A stretch of DNA of 9,418 nt, taken from assembly GCA_934646175.1 (NCBI GenBank), contig CAKUEI010000066.1:1-9418 (forward strand), read 5' to 3'. The notes under the pieces are model-generated. The model saw only the letters and a program-made list of their open reading frames with translations. It was not told where the DNA came from and ran no database searches. The position numbers were made by a program, and so were the translations under genes. The stretch's first letter is position 1; every line of letters starts with the position of its first letter. Below are positions 1 through 6,460 of this stretch, piece after piece. This stretch comes from an uncultured Oscillospiraceae bacterium. GTDB taxonomy: Bacteria > Bacillota > Clostridia > Oscillospirales > Oscillospiraceae.

Positions 1-416
1 GTCCAGAAGCTCTCACAGGGCTTGCAGTACTTGCCCTTATAGGTGCCCTTATAGATGTCGCCGTTATCGTGCATTTTTTTGAAAATGCGCTGGATGGCGG
101 CCACATGATAGTCGTCGGTGGTGCGGATGAACCGGTCGTTGGAGATGTTCATCAGCTTCCACAGATCCAGAACGCCCCGGGGCCCGGCCACGATGTTGTC
201 CACGAACTGCTGGGGGGTGACGCCGGCGGCTTTGGCCTTGTCCTCAATCTTCTGGCCGTGCTCGTCGGTACCGGTGAGGAACATGACGTCATAGCCCTGC
301 AGCCGCTTATAGCGGGCAATGGAGTCAGTTGCCACGGTGCAGTAGGTGTGGCCGATGTGCAGCTTGTCGCTGGGGTAGTAAATAGGGGTGGTGATATAGA
401 ATTTTTTACGGTTCAT
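1..416 (-). CDS. metG: Methionyl-tRNA synthetase, N-terminal part (cut by window edge)
   Basis: Cytosolic class I aminoacyl-tRNA synthetase that charges tRNA-Met with methionine. The 138 residues visible begin MNRKKFYITTPIYYPSDKLH and contain the class I HIGH motif (residues 20-23, inside KLHIGHTYCT), the conserved stretch FLTGTDEHGQKI (46-57), IRTTDDYH (97-104), and the start of the zinc knuckle, YCKPCESFW (130-138). The rest of the catalytic domain, KMSKS loop and anticodon domain lie beyond position 1. The ATG at 414-416 is supported by GGAGGT (425-430 on this strand) with an 8-base spacer. The start overlaps the last 11 bases of the upstream membrane-protein gene, so the two are probably translationally coupled. 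No T-box leader or dedicated promoter lies immediately upstream. Residues around AGPRGVLDLW (77-86) look about three residues longer than I expect for this family. Identity is secure. Confidence 0.97.
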   Translation of the reverse strand, partial: MNRKKFYITTPIYYPSDKLHIGHTYCTVATDSIARYKRLQGYDVMFLTGTDEHGQKIEDKAKAAGVTPQQFVDNIVAGPRGVLDLWKLMNISNDRFIRTTDDYHVAAIQRIFKKMHDNGDIYKGTYKGKYCKPCESFW

Positions 417-1251
417 CGGTGTCTACCTCCGAAGGATCAGAATGGGGAACATGCTCCCCGCTGTTGTTCCAGCAAAGCGCGCCCAACTGGGCGGAAAGAA
501 GGAGAACGACGCTGCCGCTGATGACCTTCAGGAACAGCGCGCCGGAATCGCAGAGCGAGACCAGGGAGAAGAAGAGGGCCGGCATGGAGAAAAACACAGT
601 GCGGCCCGGCTTGGCTTTTTCAAAGGAGAAGGAGGAGACATAGTAAAGAGCCAGGGCGGCGCAGATGGCGGCCATGCGGCCGAAGAGAAAGGACATCATG
701 TCCGGGTTGGCTGCATCTTCCTGATAGGAGACCACCAGCCAGATGCAGGCAAAGAAGGCCGGAGCCAGCAGAGGGGTGAATTTGTTTCCACGGCCTGTGC
801 CCCGGTACCCATTCTTTGCGATGGGGAACAGGCAGAGGGCACTTACCACGGCCAGCACGGCCAGCACGATCTTCAGGACGGAGGGCGAGGTCTGCACGTA
901 CCCGAGGGCGTACAGCATGAGATCGTTCCGGTAGTCAAGGACCGTAAGGCCCGCGGACAGCAGCATGGCCACGGCGGAGAGGATCAGCAGGGTGGGGTAA
1001 ATGGAATTTGGGGCGTAAAATGCCTGATCATACCCACGGGGGAAGGGATGATGGGCCATTGCCCGGGCACAGACGAGGGCCATCACCACGGCGGCCGCCG
1101 TCAGGATAAGAAGCAGCCAGACGGCGGGGGAGGAAAGGTCAGTAAGGCCGGTGGCGGCGTCATAGGCACTACGCCGCTCCCATAGGCGGACAACAGCGCC
1201 CGCGCCGCCCAGGATCAGGGCGGTGGCAAGGGGAAGAAAGGGACGCTTCAT
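406..1251 (-). CDS. Uncharacterised polytopic membrane protein
   Basis: A 281-residue integral membrane protein that I cannot assign to a named family. Hydrophobic segments lie at about residues 5-22, 42-64, 84-104, 125-144, 159-176, 189-207, 218-236 and 239-260, giving about eight membrane spans. A polar, acidic, cytosol-like tail follows (261-281, rich in D, E, S, P). No enzymatic motif, signal peptidase site or nucleotide-binding motif is visible. Short polar loops carry RLWERRSAYDAATGL (22-36), HHPFPRGYDQAFYAP (67-81) and KNGYRGTGRGNKF (146-158). These conserved-looking loops, rather than the helices, may mark the family. The ATG at 1249-1251 is preceded by AGAAGGA. The gene sits 31 bases after the ABC-F stop and overlaps metG by 11 bases, so it is the middle gene of one operon. 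Function unknown; a link to translation is only suggested by its neighbours. Confidence 0.88.
   Translation of the reverse strand: MKRPFLPLATALILGGAGAVVRLWERRSAYDAATGLTDLSSPAVWLLLILTAAAVVMALVCARAMAHHPFPRGYDQAFYAPNSIYPTLLILSAVAMLLSAGLTVLDYRNDLMLYALGYVQTSPSVLKIVLAVLAVVSALCLFPIAKNGYRGTGRGNKFTPLLAPAFFACIWLVVSYQEDAANPDMMSFLFGRMAAICAALALYYVSSFSFEKAKPGRTVFFSMPALFFSLVSLCDSGALFLKVISGSVVLLLSAQLGALCWNNSGEHVPHSDPSEVDTDEP
425..430 (-). promoter_or_regulatory. Ribosome binding site of metG
   Basis: GGAGGT on the minus strand, 8 bases before the metG ATG. It lies inside the 3' end of the upstream coding sequence, so ribosomes finishing the membrane protein stop almost on top of it. This fixes the start at 416. 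Confidence 0.8.
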
Positions 1252-1282
1252 GGGGTGGATTCCTTCTTTCTAAGCGGAGAGG

Positions 1283-2878
1283 TCACTGGACGGAGCTTGC
1301 CTCAAGGTATTCGTCATAGGTCATCTTCCGGTCGATGAGCTTGCCCTCCGACGTGAAGTCGAAAATGCGGTTGCATACCGTCTGTACCAGTTGATGGTCA
1401 TGGGAGGAGACCAGCACGTTGCAGTTCACAGCCTCCAGCCCGTTGTTGAGGGCGGCGATGGATTCCAGATCCAGATGGTTGGTGGGCTGGTCCAGCAGCA
1501 GAACGTTGGCACCGGAGAGCATCATGCGGGAGAGCATGCAGCGGACCTTTTCGCCGCCGGAGAGCACCTTCACCGGCTTATAGATGTCGTCACCGGAGAA
1601 GAGCATACGGCCCAAAAAGCCGCGGAGGTAAGCCTCGTGCGGGTCGGAGGAGAACTGGCGCAGCCATTCCACCAGATTGTCGCCGCAGTCCTGGAAGAAG
1701 GGAGTGTTGTCCTTGGGAAAGTAAGAGAAGGTAGCGGTCTGGCCCCACTTGACGGTGCCTTCGTCCGGCTCCATTTCACCGGTGAGGATCTTGAAGAGGG
1801 CGGTGTGGGCGTTCTCATTGTCGCCCACGAAGGCGATCTTGTCCCCGTGGCCCACGATGAAGCTGACCTTGTCCAGCACCTTTATACCGTCGATAGTCTT
1901 GCTGACATCGGTGACGAACAGAATGTCCTTGCCCACCTCGCGGTCGGGGGAGAAGCCCACCCAGGGATAGCGGCGGGAGGAGGCGGGCATTTCTTCCACC
2001 GTCAGCTTATCCAGCAACTTGCGGCGGGCAGTGGCCTGCTTGCTCTTGGACTTGTTGGCAGAGAAACGGGAGACGAAGTCCTGCAGTTCCTTGATCTTTT
2101 CTTCCTTCTTCTTGTTCTGGTTCTTGATCAGGTTCTGCATCAGCTGGGAGGACTCGTACCAGAAGTCGTAGTTGCCCACGTACATCTTGATCTTGTTATA
2201 ATCGATGTCTACAATGTGGGTGCAGATGGTGTTCAGAAAATGGCGGTCATGGCTGACCACGATGACGGTGCCCTCAAAGTCCAGCAGGAAATCCTCCAGC
2301 CAGTTGACGGCGTTGATGTCCAGATTGTTGGTGGGCTCGTCCAGCAACAGAAGGTCGGGATTGCCGAACAGAGCCTGAGCCAGCAGCACCTTCACCTTCA
2401 GACGGCCGTCCAGCGTGGCCATGGATTCGTAGTGGTGCTCGGTGCCCACGCCGAGGCCCTGCAGGATGCGGCTGGCGTCGCTTTCCGCTTCGTAGCCGCC
2501 CAGCTCGGCGTATTCCGCCTGCAGGTCGGCGGCGCGCAGGCCATCCTCGTCCGTAAAGTCTTCTTTTTCATAGAGGGCGTTCATTTCCCGGCCGATGTCG
2601 TAAAGATGACGGTTGCCCATGATGACCGTGTCCATGACGGTGTAGGCGTCATAGGCGTTCTGGTCCTGCTTCAGGACAGACATGCGGGTGTTGGGCAAGA
2701 TGGAGACCTCACCCTTGGTGGAGTCCAGCTCGCCGGAGAGGATCTTCAGAAAGGTGGATTTGCCCGCGCCGTTGGCGCCGATGATGCCGTAGCAGTTGCC
2801 GCGGGTGAACTGCAGATCCACATGGGAAAACAGCGGCTGGCCGCCGTATTGAAGGGTCAGGTCGGAAACAGTGATCAT
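1283..2878 (-). CDS. ABC-F family ATPase (YkpA/YbiT-like) with one degenerate ATP site
   Basis: A 531-residue soluble tandem-NBD ATPase without membrane segments. ABC-F proteins bind the ribosomal E site and modulate translation. NBD1 has Walker A GANGAGKST (34-42), Walker B LLLLDE (E181) and switch SHD (H210), but its signature reads LDGRL (156-160) instead of LSGGQ. The linker (about 235-310) is rich in K, Q and R (KKKEEKIKEL, SKSKQATARRK), as expected for the P-site tRNA interaction motif. NBD2 has a good signature LSGGE (439-443) and switch SHD (H493). Its Walker A is GDNENAHT (352-359), with the GK pair replaced by AH, and its Walker B is LLLDQ (Q464 in place of the catalytic Glu). The three defects all fall in the same composite site. 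The linker size suggests the housekeeping YkpA/YbiT group rather than an antibiotic-resistance ABC-F. The start is at ATG 2876-2878, with AAGGAG (2890-2895) 11 bases upstream. Confidence 0.93.
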   Translation of the reverse strand: MITVSDLTLQYGGQPLFSHVDLQFTRGNCYGIIGANGAGKSTFLKILSGELDSTKGEVSILPNTRMSVLKQDQNAYDAYTVMDTVIMGNRHLYDIGREMNALYEKEDFTDEDGLRAADLQAEYAELGGYEAESDASRILQGLGVGTEHHYESMATLDGRLKVKVLLAQALFGNPDLLLLDEPTNNLDINAVNWLEDFLLDFEGTVIVVSHDRHFLNTICTHIVDIDYNKIKMYVGNYDFWYESSQLMQNLIKNQNKKKEEKIKELQDFVSRFSANKSKSKQATARRKLLDKLTVEEMPASSRRYPWVGFSPDREVGKDILFVTDVSKTIDGIKVLDKVSFIVGHGDKIAFVGDNENAHTALFKILTGEMEPDEGTVKWGQTATFSYFPKDNTPFFQDCGDNLVEWLRQFSSDPHEAYLRGFLGRMLFSGDDIYKPVKVLSGGEKVRCMLSRMMLSGANVLLLDQPTNHLDLESIAALNNGLEAVNCNVLVSSHDHQLVQTVCNRIFDFTSEGKLIDRKMTYDEYLEASSVQ

Positions 2879-2923
2879 GGATGACGATTCTCCTTATATA
2901 CGTAAAATTCACATACAAAACAA

Positions 2924-2952
2924 ATTATAACACATCCCTTGCACTGGTACAA
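2924..2952 (-). promoter_or_regulatory. Sigma-A promoter of the ABC-F/membrane protein/metG operon
   Basis: On the minus strand, TTGTAC (2947-2952), a 17-base spacer and a perfect TATAAT (2924-2929). The predicted start near 2917 gives a leader of about 40 bases, too short for a T-box or other long riboswitch. It overlaps the plus-strand helicase promoter. Confidence 0.75.
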
Positions 2953-2967
2953 CAGGCATGATACAAT
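2939..2967 (+). promoter_or_regulatory. Sigma-A promoter of the DEAD-box helicase gene
   Basis: TTGCAC (2939-2944), a 17-base spacer and TACAAT (2962-2967), giving a predicted start near 2974 and a short leader of about 35 bases before the helicase ATG. The -35 element lies inside the spacer of the opposing ABC-F promoter, so the two promoters cannot easily be occupied at once. Confidence 0.7.
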
Positions 2968-3008
2968 ATTAAAGAAAAAGAATTGCGAAAGAAATTGGAG
3001 AGAGCAAC

Positions 3009-4184
3009 ATGGAGATCAACGGCCAGACGGTAAACGATCAGGTCAAATATGCCGATATGGGCCTTTCGGCCGAGGTGCTGCGTGCCATCGAGAAAAAAGG
3101 CTATGTGATGGCCACGCCGGTGCAGGCGGGGGCGATCCCTTATTTCATGGAGTGGAAGGACGTCATTGCCAAGGCCCCCACCGGGACGGGCAAGACCTTT
3201 GCTTTTGGCATTCCCATGGTGGAGCACGTTGAAGCGGAGAACAGCGCGGTGCAGGCTCTGGTGCTGGCACCCACCCGGGAACTGGCCATTCAGATCAACG
3301 ATGAGCTGCGGGACCTGTGCGCCTTTAAGGAAGGGGTACGCACCGTGGTGCTTTACGGCGGCGCCCCCATCGAAAAGCAGGTGCAGGCCTTGAAAAAGTG
3401 CCCCCAGATCGTGGTGGCTACGCCGGGGCGGCTGATGGACCATATGAAGCGCCGTACGGTAAAGCTGGACAGCGTGCAGACCGTGGTGCTGGATGAGGCG
3501 GACCGGATGCTGGACATGGGCTTTGTGCGGGATGTCACCCGCATTCTGGACCAGATCAAAAACCGCCGGAACCTGGGGCTTTTCTCCGCCACCATTTCCC
3601 GCGAGGTGATGGACATCTCCTGGGTCTATCAGCGGGACCCGGTGGAGATCATCGTGCAGGCCGACCAGCAGAACAAGCCGGACATCCAGCAGTACTGGGT
3701 GGACCTTGCCCGCAGCGACAAGGCGGAGCTTCTTTATCAGCTGCTGCTGGCCCAGAATTACGAGCGGGGCATCGCCTTTTGCAACACCAAGAATATGGCC
3801 GACCGGCTGGCCGGTCTCTTAAAGCAGCGGGGCATCCCATGCGAGGCCATTCACGGCGACATTCAGCAGCGGGTGCGGGAAAAGACCCTGCAGAACTTCC
3901 GGGACGGGAAGCTGCGGGTGCTGGTGGCCACCGATGTGGCCGCCCGCGGGCTGGATATTGACGATGTGGACGTGGTGTTCAACTACGATGTGCCCGATGA
4001 AAACGAGTACTATGTGCACCGCATCGGCCGCACCGGCCGGGCCAAGCGCCACGGTGTGGCCTTCACCTTTGTCATGAGCCTGCCGGAGCAGATGCGTATG
4101 GAAGAGATCATCCGCGGCACCCGGAACGAGGTCAAGCGCCTGAAGTACGAAAAGGGCATGCTGAGCGAGGCGGATGGGAAGTAA
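3009..4184 (+). CDS. DEAD-box ATP-dependent RNA helicase, minimal core
   Basis: A 391-residue superfamily 2 RNA helicase that unwinds short RNA duplexes using ATP in the cytosol. All core motifs are intact: Q-motif region (MGLS 17-20, TPVQ with Q39), motif I APTGTGKT (56-63), Ia PTREL (88-92), GG (117-118), Ib TPGR (138-141), II DEAD (162-165), III SAT (193-195), IV-like IAFCNT (255-260), V ATDVAARGLDI (307-317) and VI HRIGRTGR (337-344). The protein ends about 45 residues after motif VI. It therefore lacks the RNA-binding tail seen in CshA or DbpA, and only a short basic stretch (RNEVKRLKYEKG) follows the core. The ATG is preceded by GGAG (2997-3000) at 8 bases. It has its own promoter and a small terminator-like hairpin over its stop codon. 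CshB/RhlE-like assignments are possible, so I give no symbol. Confidence 0.95.
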   Translation: MEINGQTVNDQVKYADMGLSAEVLRAIEKKGYVMATPVQAGAIPYFMEWKDVIAKAPTGTGKTFAFGIPMVEHVEAENSAVQALVLAPTRELAIQINDELRDLCAFKEGVRTVVLYGGAPIEKQVQALKKCPQIVVATPGRLMDHMKRRTVKLDSVQTVVLDEADRMLDMGFVRDVTRILDQIKNRRNLGLFSATISREVMDISWVYQRDPVEIIVQADQQNKPDIQQYWVDLARSDKAELLYQLLLAQNYERGIAFCNTKNMADRLAGLLKQRGIPCEAIHGDIQQRVREKTLQNFRDGKLRVLVATDVAARGLDIDDVDVVFNYDVPDENEYYVHRIGRTGRAKRHGVAFTFVMSLPEQMRMEEIIRGTRNEVKRLKYEKGMLSEADGK

Positions 4185-4202
4185 AAGCAAAGCTGCTTTT
4201 TA
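4183..4202 (+). terminator. Short terminator-like hairpin at the helicase stop codon
   Basis: AAAAGCA (4183-4189), loop AAGC, TGCTTTT (4194-4200), then two more T. It is a 7-base AT-rich stem overlapping the TAA stop, with the U-tract partly inside the stem, so it is probably a weak terminator and readthrough into the pspC-like gene is plausible. Confidence 0.45.
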
Positions 4203-4229
4203 ACGGATTTTAAGAAATTTCCCCTGTGT

Positions 4230-4258
4230 TTTTAAGACATTCGTGGTATTCTATGATC
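4230..4258 (+). promoter_or_regulatory. Possible promoter of the PspC-domain gene
   Basis: A good -10, TATGAT (4253-4258), lies 26 bases before the ATG. The only -35 at 17 bases is the poor TTTTTA (4230-4235). An overlapping TATTCT (4248-4253) is an alternative -10. The evidence is weak. Confidence 0.3.
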
Positions 4259-4283
4259 ACAGAACATAAGGAGGAACCACGCA

Positions 4284-4496
4284 ATGAATGAACCGAAAAA
4301 ACTCTATCGCACGGAAGGAAAAGACGCAAAGGTGTTTGGCGTCTGCGGCGGTATTGCGGAATTTTTCAACTGGGACCCCACCATTGTCCGCGTGGTGGCT
4401 GCAATTCTGATCATCCCCGGCGGACTGAGCATCTGGGCCTATGTTATCGCCGCTTTGATCATTCCGAAGAAAAGCACCATTTACCCCGGTTACTAA
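4284..4496 (+). CDS. Small PspC-domain membrane protein
   Basis: A 70-residue protein consisting almost only of a PspC domain (PF04024). It starts with KKLYRTEGKDAKVFGVCGG and contains the family hallmark GVCGGIAEFFNWDPTIVRV (19-37). A hydrophobic region at about 33-60 is broken by PGG (45-47) and ends in the basic PKK, so it is one or two short membrane segments. PspC proteins sit in the cytoplasmic membrane and are linked to envelope stress. In Firmicutes such stand-alone PspC proteins often occur without PspA/PspB, so the exact role is unclear. The RBS AAGGAGG (4268-4274) lies 9 bases before the ATG. The gene is followed directly by a strong terminator and is monocistronic or weakly joined to the helicase. 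No PspA, PspF or LiaR-like partner is present in the window. Confidence 0.9.
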   Translation: MNEPKKLYRTEGKDAKVFGVCGGIAEFFNWDPTIVRVVAAILIIPGGLSIWAYVIAALIIPKKSTIYPGY

Positions 4497-4500
4497 CAGA

Positions 4501-4540
4501 AAAACAGCCCGGTGCAGTATGCTGCACCGGGCTGTTTTTT
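4501..4540 (+). terminator. Strong intrinsic terminator after the PspC gene
   Basis: A perfect 13-base GC-rich stem, 4505-4517 with 4522-4534 (CAGCCCGGTGCAG and its complement), loop TATG, then six T. The A-run on the 5' side extends the stem and would also give a T-run on the other strand, so it could act in both directions. A second CCGGGCT followed by a T-run occurs at 4549-4560. Confidence 0.92.
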
Positions 4541-4596
4541 GTGCGCTTCCGGGCTTTTTTGACAGAAAACGGCGGAGTTTGGCGGCGGGATTTTCC

Positions 4597-4625
4597 TTGT
4601 GGTGGGGGAAAAGCTGTGCTAAAAT
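4597..4625 (+). promoter_or_regulatory. Extended -10 promoter of the DUF2156/GNAT operon
   Basis: TTGTGG (4597-4602), a 17-base spacer, and TAAAAT (4620-4625) preceded by the extended element TGC (4617-4619). The predicted start is near 4632. The leader then holds a small hairpin, CGCCGG/CCGGCG (4640-4657, loop GAGAAA), a few bases before the AGAGAGGA ribosome binding region. Confidence 0.65.
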
Positions 4626-4676
4626 ACGGAAAGAGCATACGCCGGGAGAAACCGGCGGACAGAGAGGAATGGAAGC

Positions 4677-5588
4677 ATGATCTCTTTTCATACTCCAACG
4701 TTGGAGGATAAGTCCTGGATCGACAAAGCTCTCAGTCAGAGCGGTGAGCGGGGCTGCGAGTACACCTTTGCAAATCTGTTTGCATGGAGCGAACCATACC
4801 GGCAGCATGTGGCCCAGGTGGAGGGGTGCCTTACCGCCCATATGACCGGCACCATCGGACTTTGCTACCTGTACCCCGTAGGCGGGGACGAGCACGCTGC
4901 TCTTCTGGCCCTGCAGAAGGACGCGGAGGAACGGGGCGAGCGGTTCCAGCTGGCCTGCATTTCGGAGGAACATATCAAAAAGCTGGAGCAATGGTTCCCC
5001 GGGCGGTTTGTGTTCGAGGCCGACCGGGACGGATTTGACTACCTGTACGACATCGACCGCCTGTGTGAGCTCACCGGGAAAAAGCTCCACGGAAAGCGCA
5101 ATCACATCAACCGCTTTCTGGAAGAGCACCTGGACTGGAGCTTTGAGGAGATCACGGCGGAAACCTTGCCGGAGTGCCTTGCCATGGACGAGCGGTGGTA
5201 TCGGGAAAACCTGGGCTATGACGGGGACGAGACCATGCAGGAGGACGGCGTGGCCCTGAAAAAGTGCATGGCCCATTATGACAAGATGGGGCTGGACGGC
5301 TGCCTTCTGCGGGCGGGCGGCAAGGTGGTGGCCTTCACCATGGGGGAGCCTATGGGGGCGGAAGACACCTATGACGTCCACTTTGAAAAGGCCTTTGCCG
5401 AGGTGCAGGGGGCCTATCCCATGGTGAACCGGGAGTTTGCCCGCTGGGTGCGGGAGCACTATCCGCAGGTGCGCTACCTGAACCGGGAGGACGATATGGG
5501 CGTAGAGGGCCTGCGGAAGGCAAAGGAATCCTATTACCCCGACCGGATGGCGGAAAAATACAGCGCCCGCTGGAAGGAGAAAGAGTGA
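4677..5588 (+). CDS. DUF2156 protein, soluble phosphatidylglycerol-lysyltransferase C-domain-like
   Basis: A 303-residue protein of the DUF2156 / LPG-synthase C-terminal family (PF09924, COG4866-type). This is a double GNAT-like fold related to the catalytic domain of MprF and to FemX. Supporting stretches are SFHTPTLEDKSWIDKAL near the N-terminus, YTFANLFAW (29-37), FDYLYD (120-125), the basic motif GKKLHGKRNHINRF (134-147), FTMGEP (220-225), YPMVNREFA (247-255) and YLNREDDMGVEGLRKAKESY (267-286). No signal peptide or membrane span exists, so it lacks the flippase domain of MprF and is probably cytosolic. Relatives transfer amino acids from aminoacyl-tRNA, but the acceptor of this soluble subgroup is not known. 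The ATG is preceded by AGAGAGGA. It overlaps the GNAT gene by four bases (GTGA), so the two are co-translated. Confidence 0.88.
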   Translation: MISFHTPTLEDKSWIDKALSQSGERGCEYTFANLFAWSEPYRQHVAQVEGCLTAHMTGTIGLCYLYPVGGDEHAALLALQKDAEERGERFQLACISEEHIKKLEQWFPGRFVFEADRDGFDYLYDIDRLCELTGKKLHGKRNHINRFLEEHLDWSFEEITAETLPECLAMDERWYRENLGYDGDETMQEDGVALKKCMAHYDKMGLDGCLLRAGGKVVAFTMGEPMGAEDTYDVHFEKAFAEVQGAYPMVNREFARWVREHYPQVRYLNREDDMGVEGLRKAKESYYPDRMAEKYSARWKEKE

Positions 5589-6439
5589 GGAACATGGAAC
5601 TGCGTCACGCGGAACATGCCGACGTCCCGACGCTGAAGGCCCTGTGGCGGACCTGCTTCGGGGACGATTGGTCTTATATCAACCAGTTTTTTGACGACCT
5701 GTTCCGCCCCCATGACATGGTGCTGCTGACAGAGGGGAACGAGATCGTCAGCATGGCGGCCCTGCTGCCCACCACCCTGCACGCCGGGGGCGAATCGGTG
5801 CCCATCGTATATCTGTACGCCATGTGTACCCATCCGCAGCAGCGGGGGAAGGGGTTTGGACGGCAGCTTCTGGACTATGCCGCGGAGTATGCCCGGATAC
5901 ATGGCTCCGCCGGCATTGCGCTGGTACCCGCGGAGGACAGCCTTTTTCACTTTTACCGTCAGGCGGGGTACGAGACAGCCTTCTGGAACCGGAAGCTGGA
6001 GACGCCGGTCGCCCAGCTGCCCCCGGCCAACGGCATGATCCTTCCGGTAACGGCGGCCATGTATAACCGCATCCGCCGGGCGGCCCTGGGGCGGCTCACC
6101 TACGTGGATTACAGCGACAGCTTTATCGAGCATCAGCTGCAGGTGTGCGCCGGGGCCTCCGGAGGCCTGCTGCGGCTGGACCTACCTCAGGGCGTCGGCT
6201 GCTGCGCCGTGGAAAAAGGAGAGGACGGTGTGCGGTGCATCAAGGAACTGGTGGTCCCCCCGACGGGGGAGGACGCCGCCCTGTCCCTGCTGCTTATGGG
6301 GCCGCGGACCAAGAAGATCGAGGCGCGTATCCCCGCCCGTCCCGGCGAACCGGGGGCCCGGCCCTTCGGCATGATCAAGTGGCTGACCATGCGGCGGTGG
6401 AATATGGAGCACGCCTTTTTGGGCCTGGCGCTGGACTGA
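5585..6439 (+). CDS. GNAT family N-acetyltransferase
   Basis: A 284-residue protein with an N-terminal GNAT domain (about residues 4-135 when numbered from the GTG). Motif A holds the acetyl-CoA pyrophosphate loop QQRGKGFG (85-92), preceded by strand VYLYAMCTHP (75-84). Motif B-like ALVPAEDSLFHFYRQAGYE (112-130) follows. The C-terminal half (about 140-284) is a further domain I do not recognise, as in larger two-domain GNATs; Eis-like proteins are one possible comparison. The substrate is unknown. Two starts are possible. GTG at 5585 makes a GTGA overlap with the DUF2156 stop and has AAGGAG five bases upstream. ATG at 5594 gives a typical GNAT N-terminus (MELRHAEHADV) but a badly spaced RBS. 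I prefer the GTG. The gene is followed by a strong hairpin. Confidence 0.88.
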   Translation: MRNMELRHAEHADVPTLKALWRTCFGDDWSYINQFFDDLFRPHDMVLLTEGNEIVSMAALLPTTLHAGGESVPIVYLYAMCTHPQQRGKGFGRQLLDYAAEYARIHGSAGIALVPAEDSLFHFYRQAGYETAFWNRKLETPVAQLPPANGMILPVTAAMYNRIRRAALGRLTYVDYSDSFIEHQLQVCAGASGGLLRLDLPQGVGCCAVEKGEDGVRCIKELVVPPTGEDAALSLLLMGPRTKKIEARIPARPGEPGARPFGMIKWLTMRRWNMEHAFLGLALD

Positions 6440-6460
6440 AAAACGAAAAACAGGCAATTT

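Noticed and set aside
1391..2884. A long open frame (about 497 codons) on the plus strand opposite the ABC-F gene
   Set aside because: It is a low-complexity V/G/A/H/L-rich translation that mirrors the codon bias of the real ABC-F gene. It has no RBS and no recognisable motif.
2879..2923. A T-box or SAM riboswitch ahead of the metG-containing operon
   Set aside because: The predicted leader is only about 40 bases and shows no conserved T-box sequence or stem set.
4257..5459. A 400-codon open frame on the minus strand opposite the PspC and DUF2156 genes
   Set aside because: It crosses a strong terminator and a promoter of the plus strand, has no family motifs, and is explained by the base bias of the overlapping real genes.
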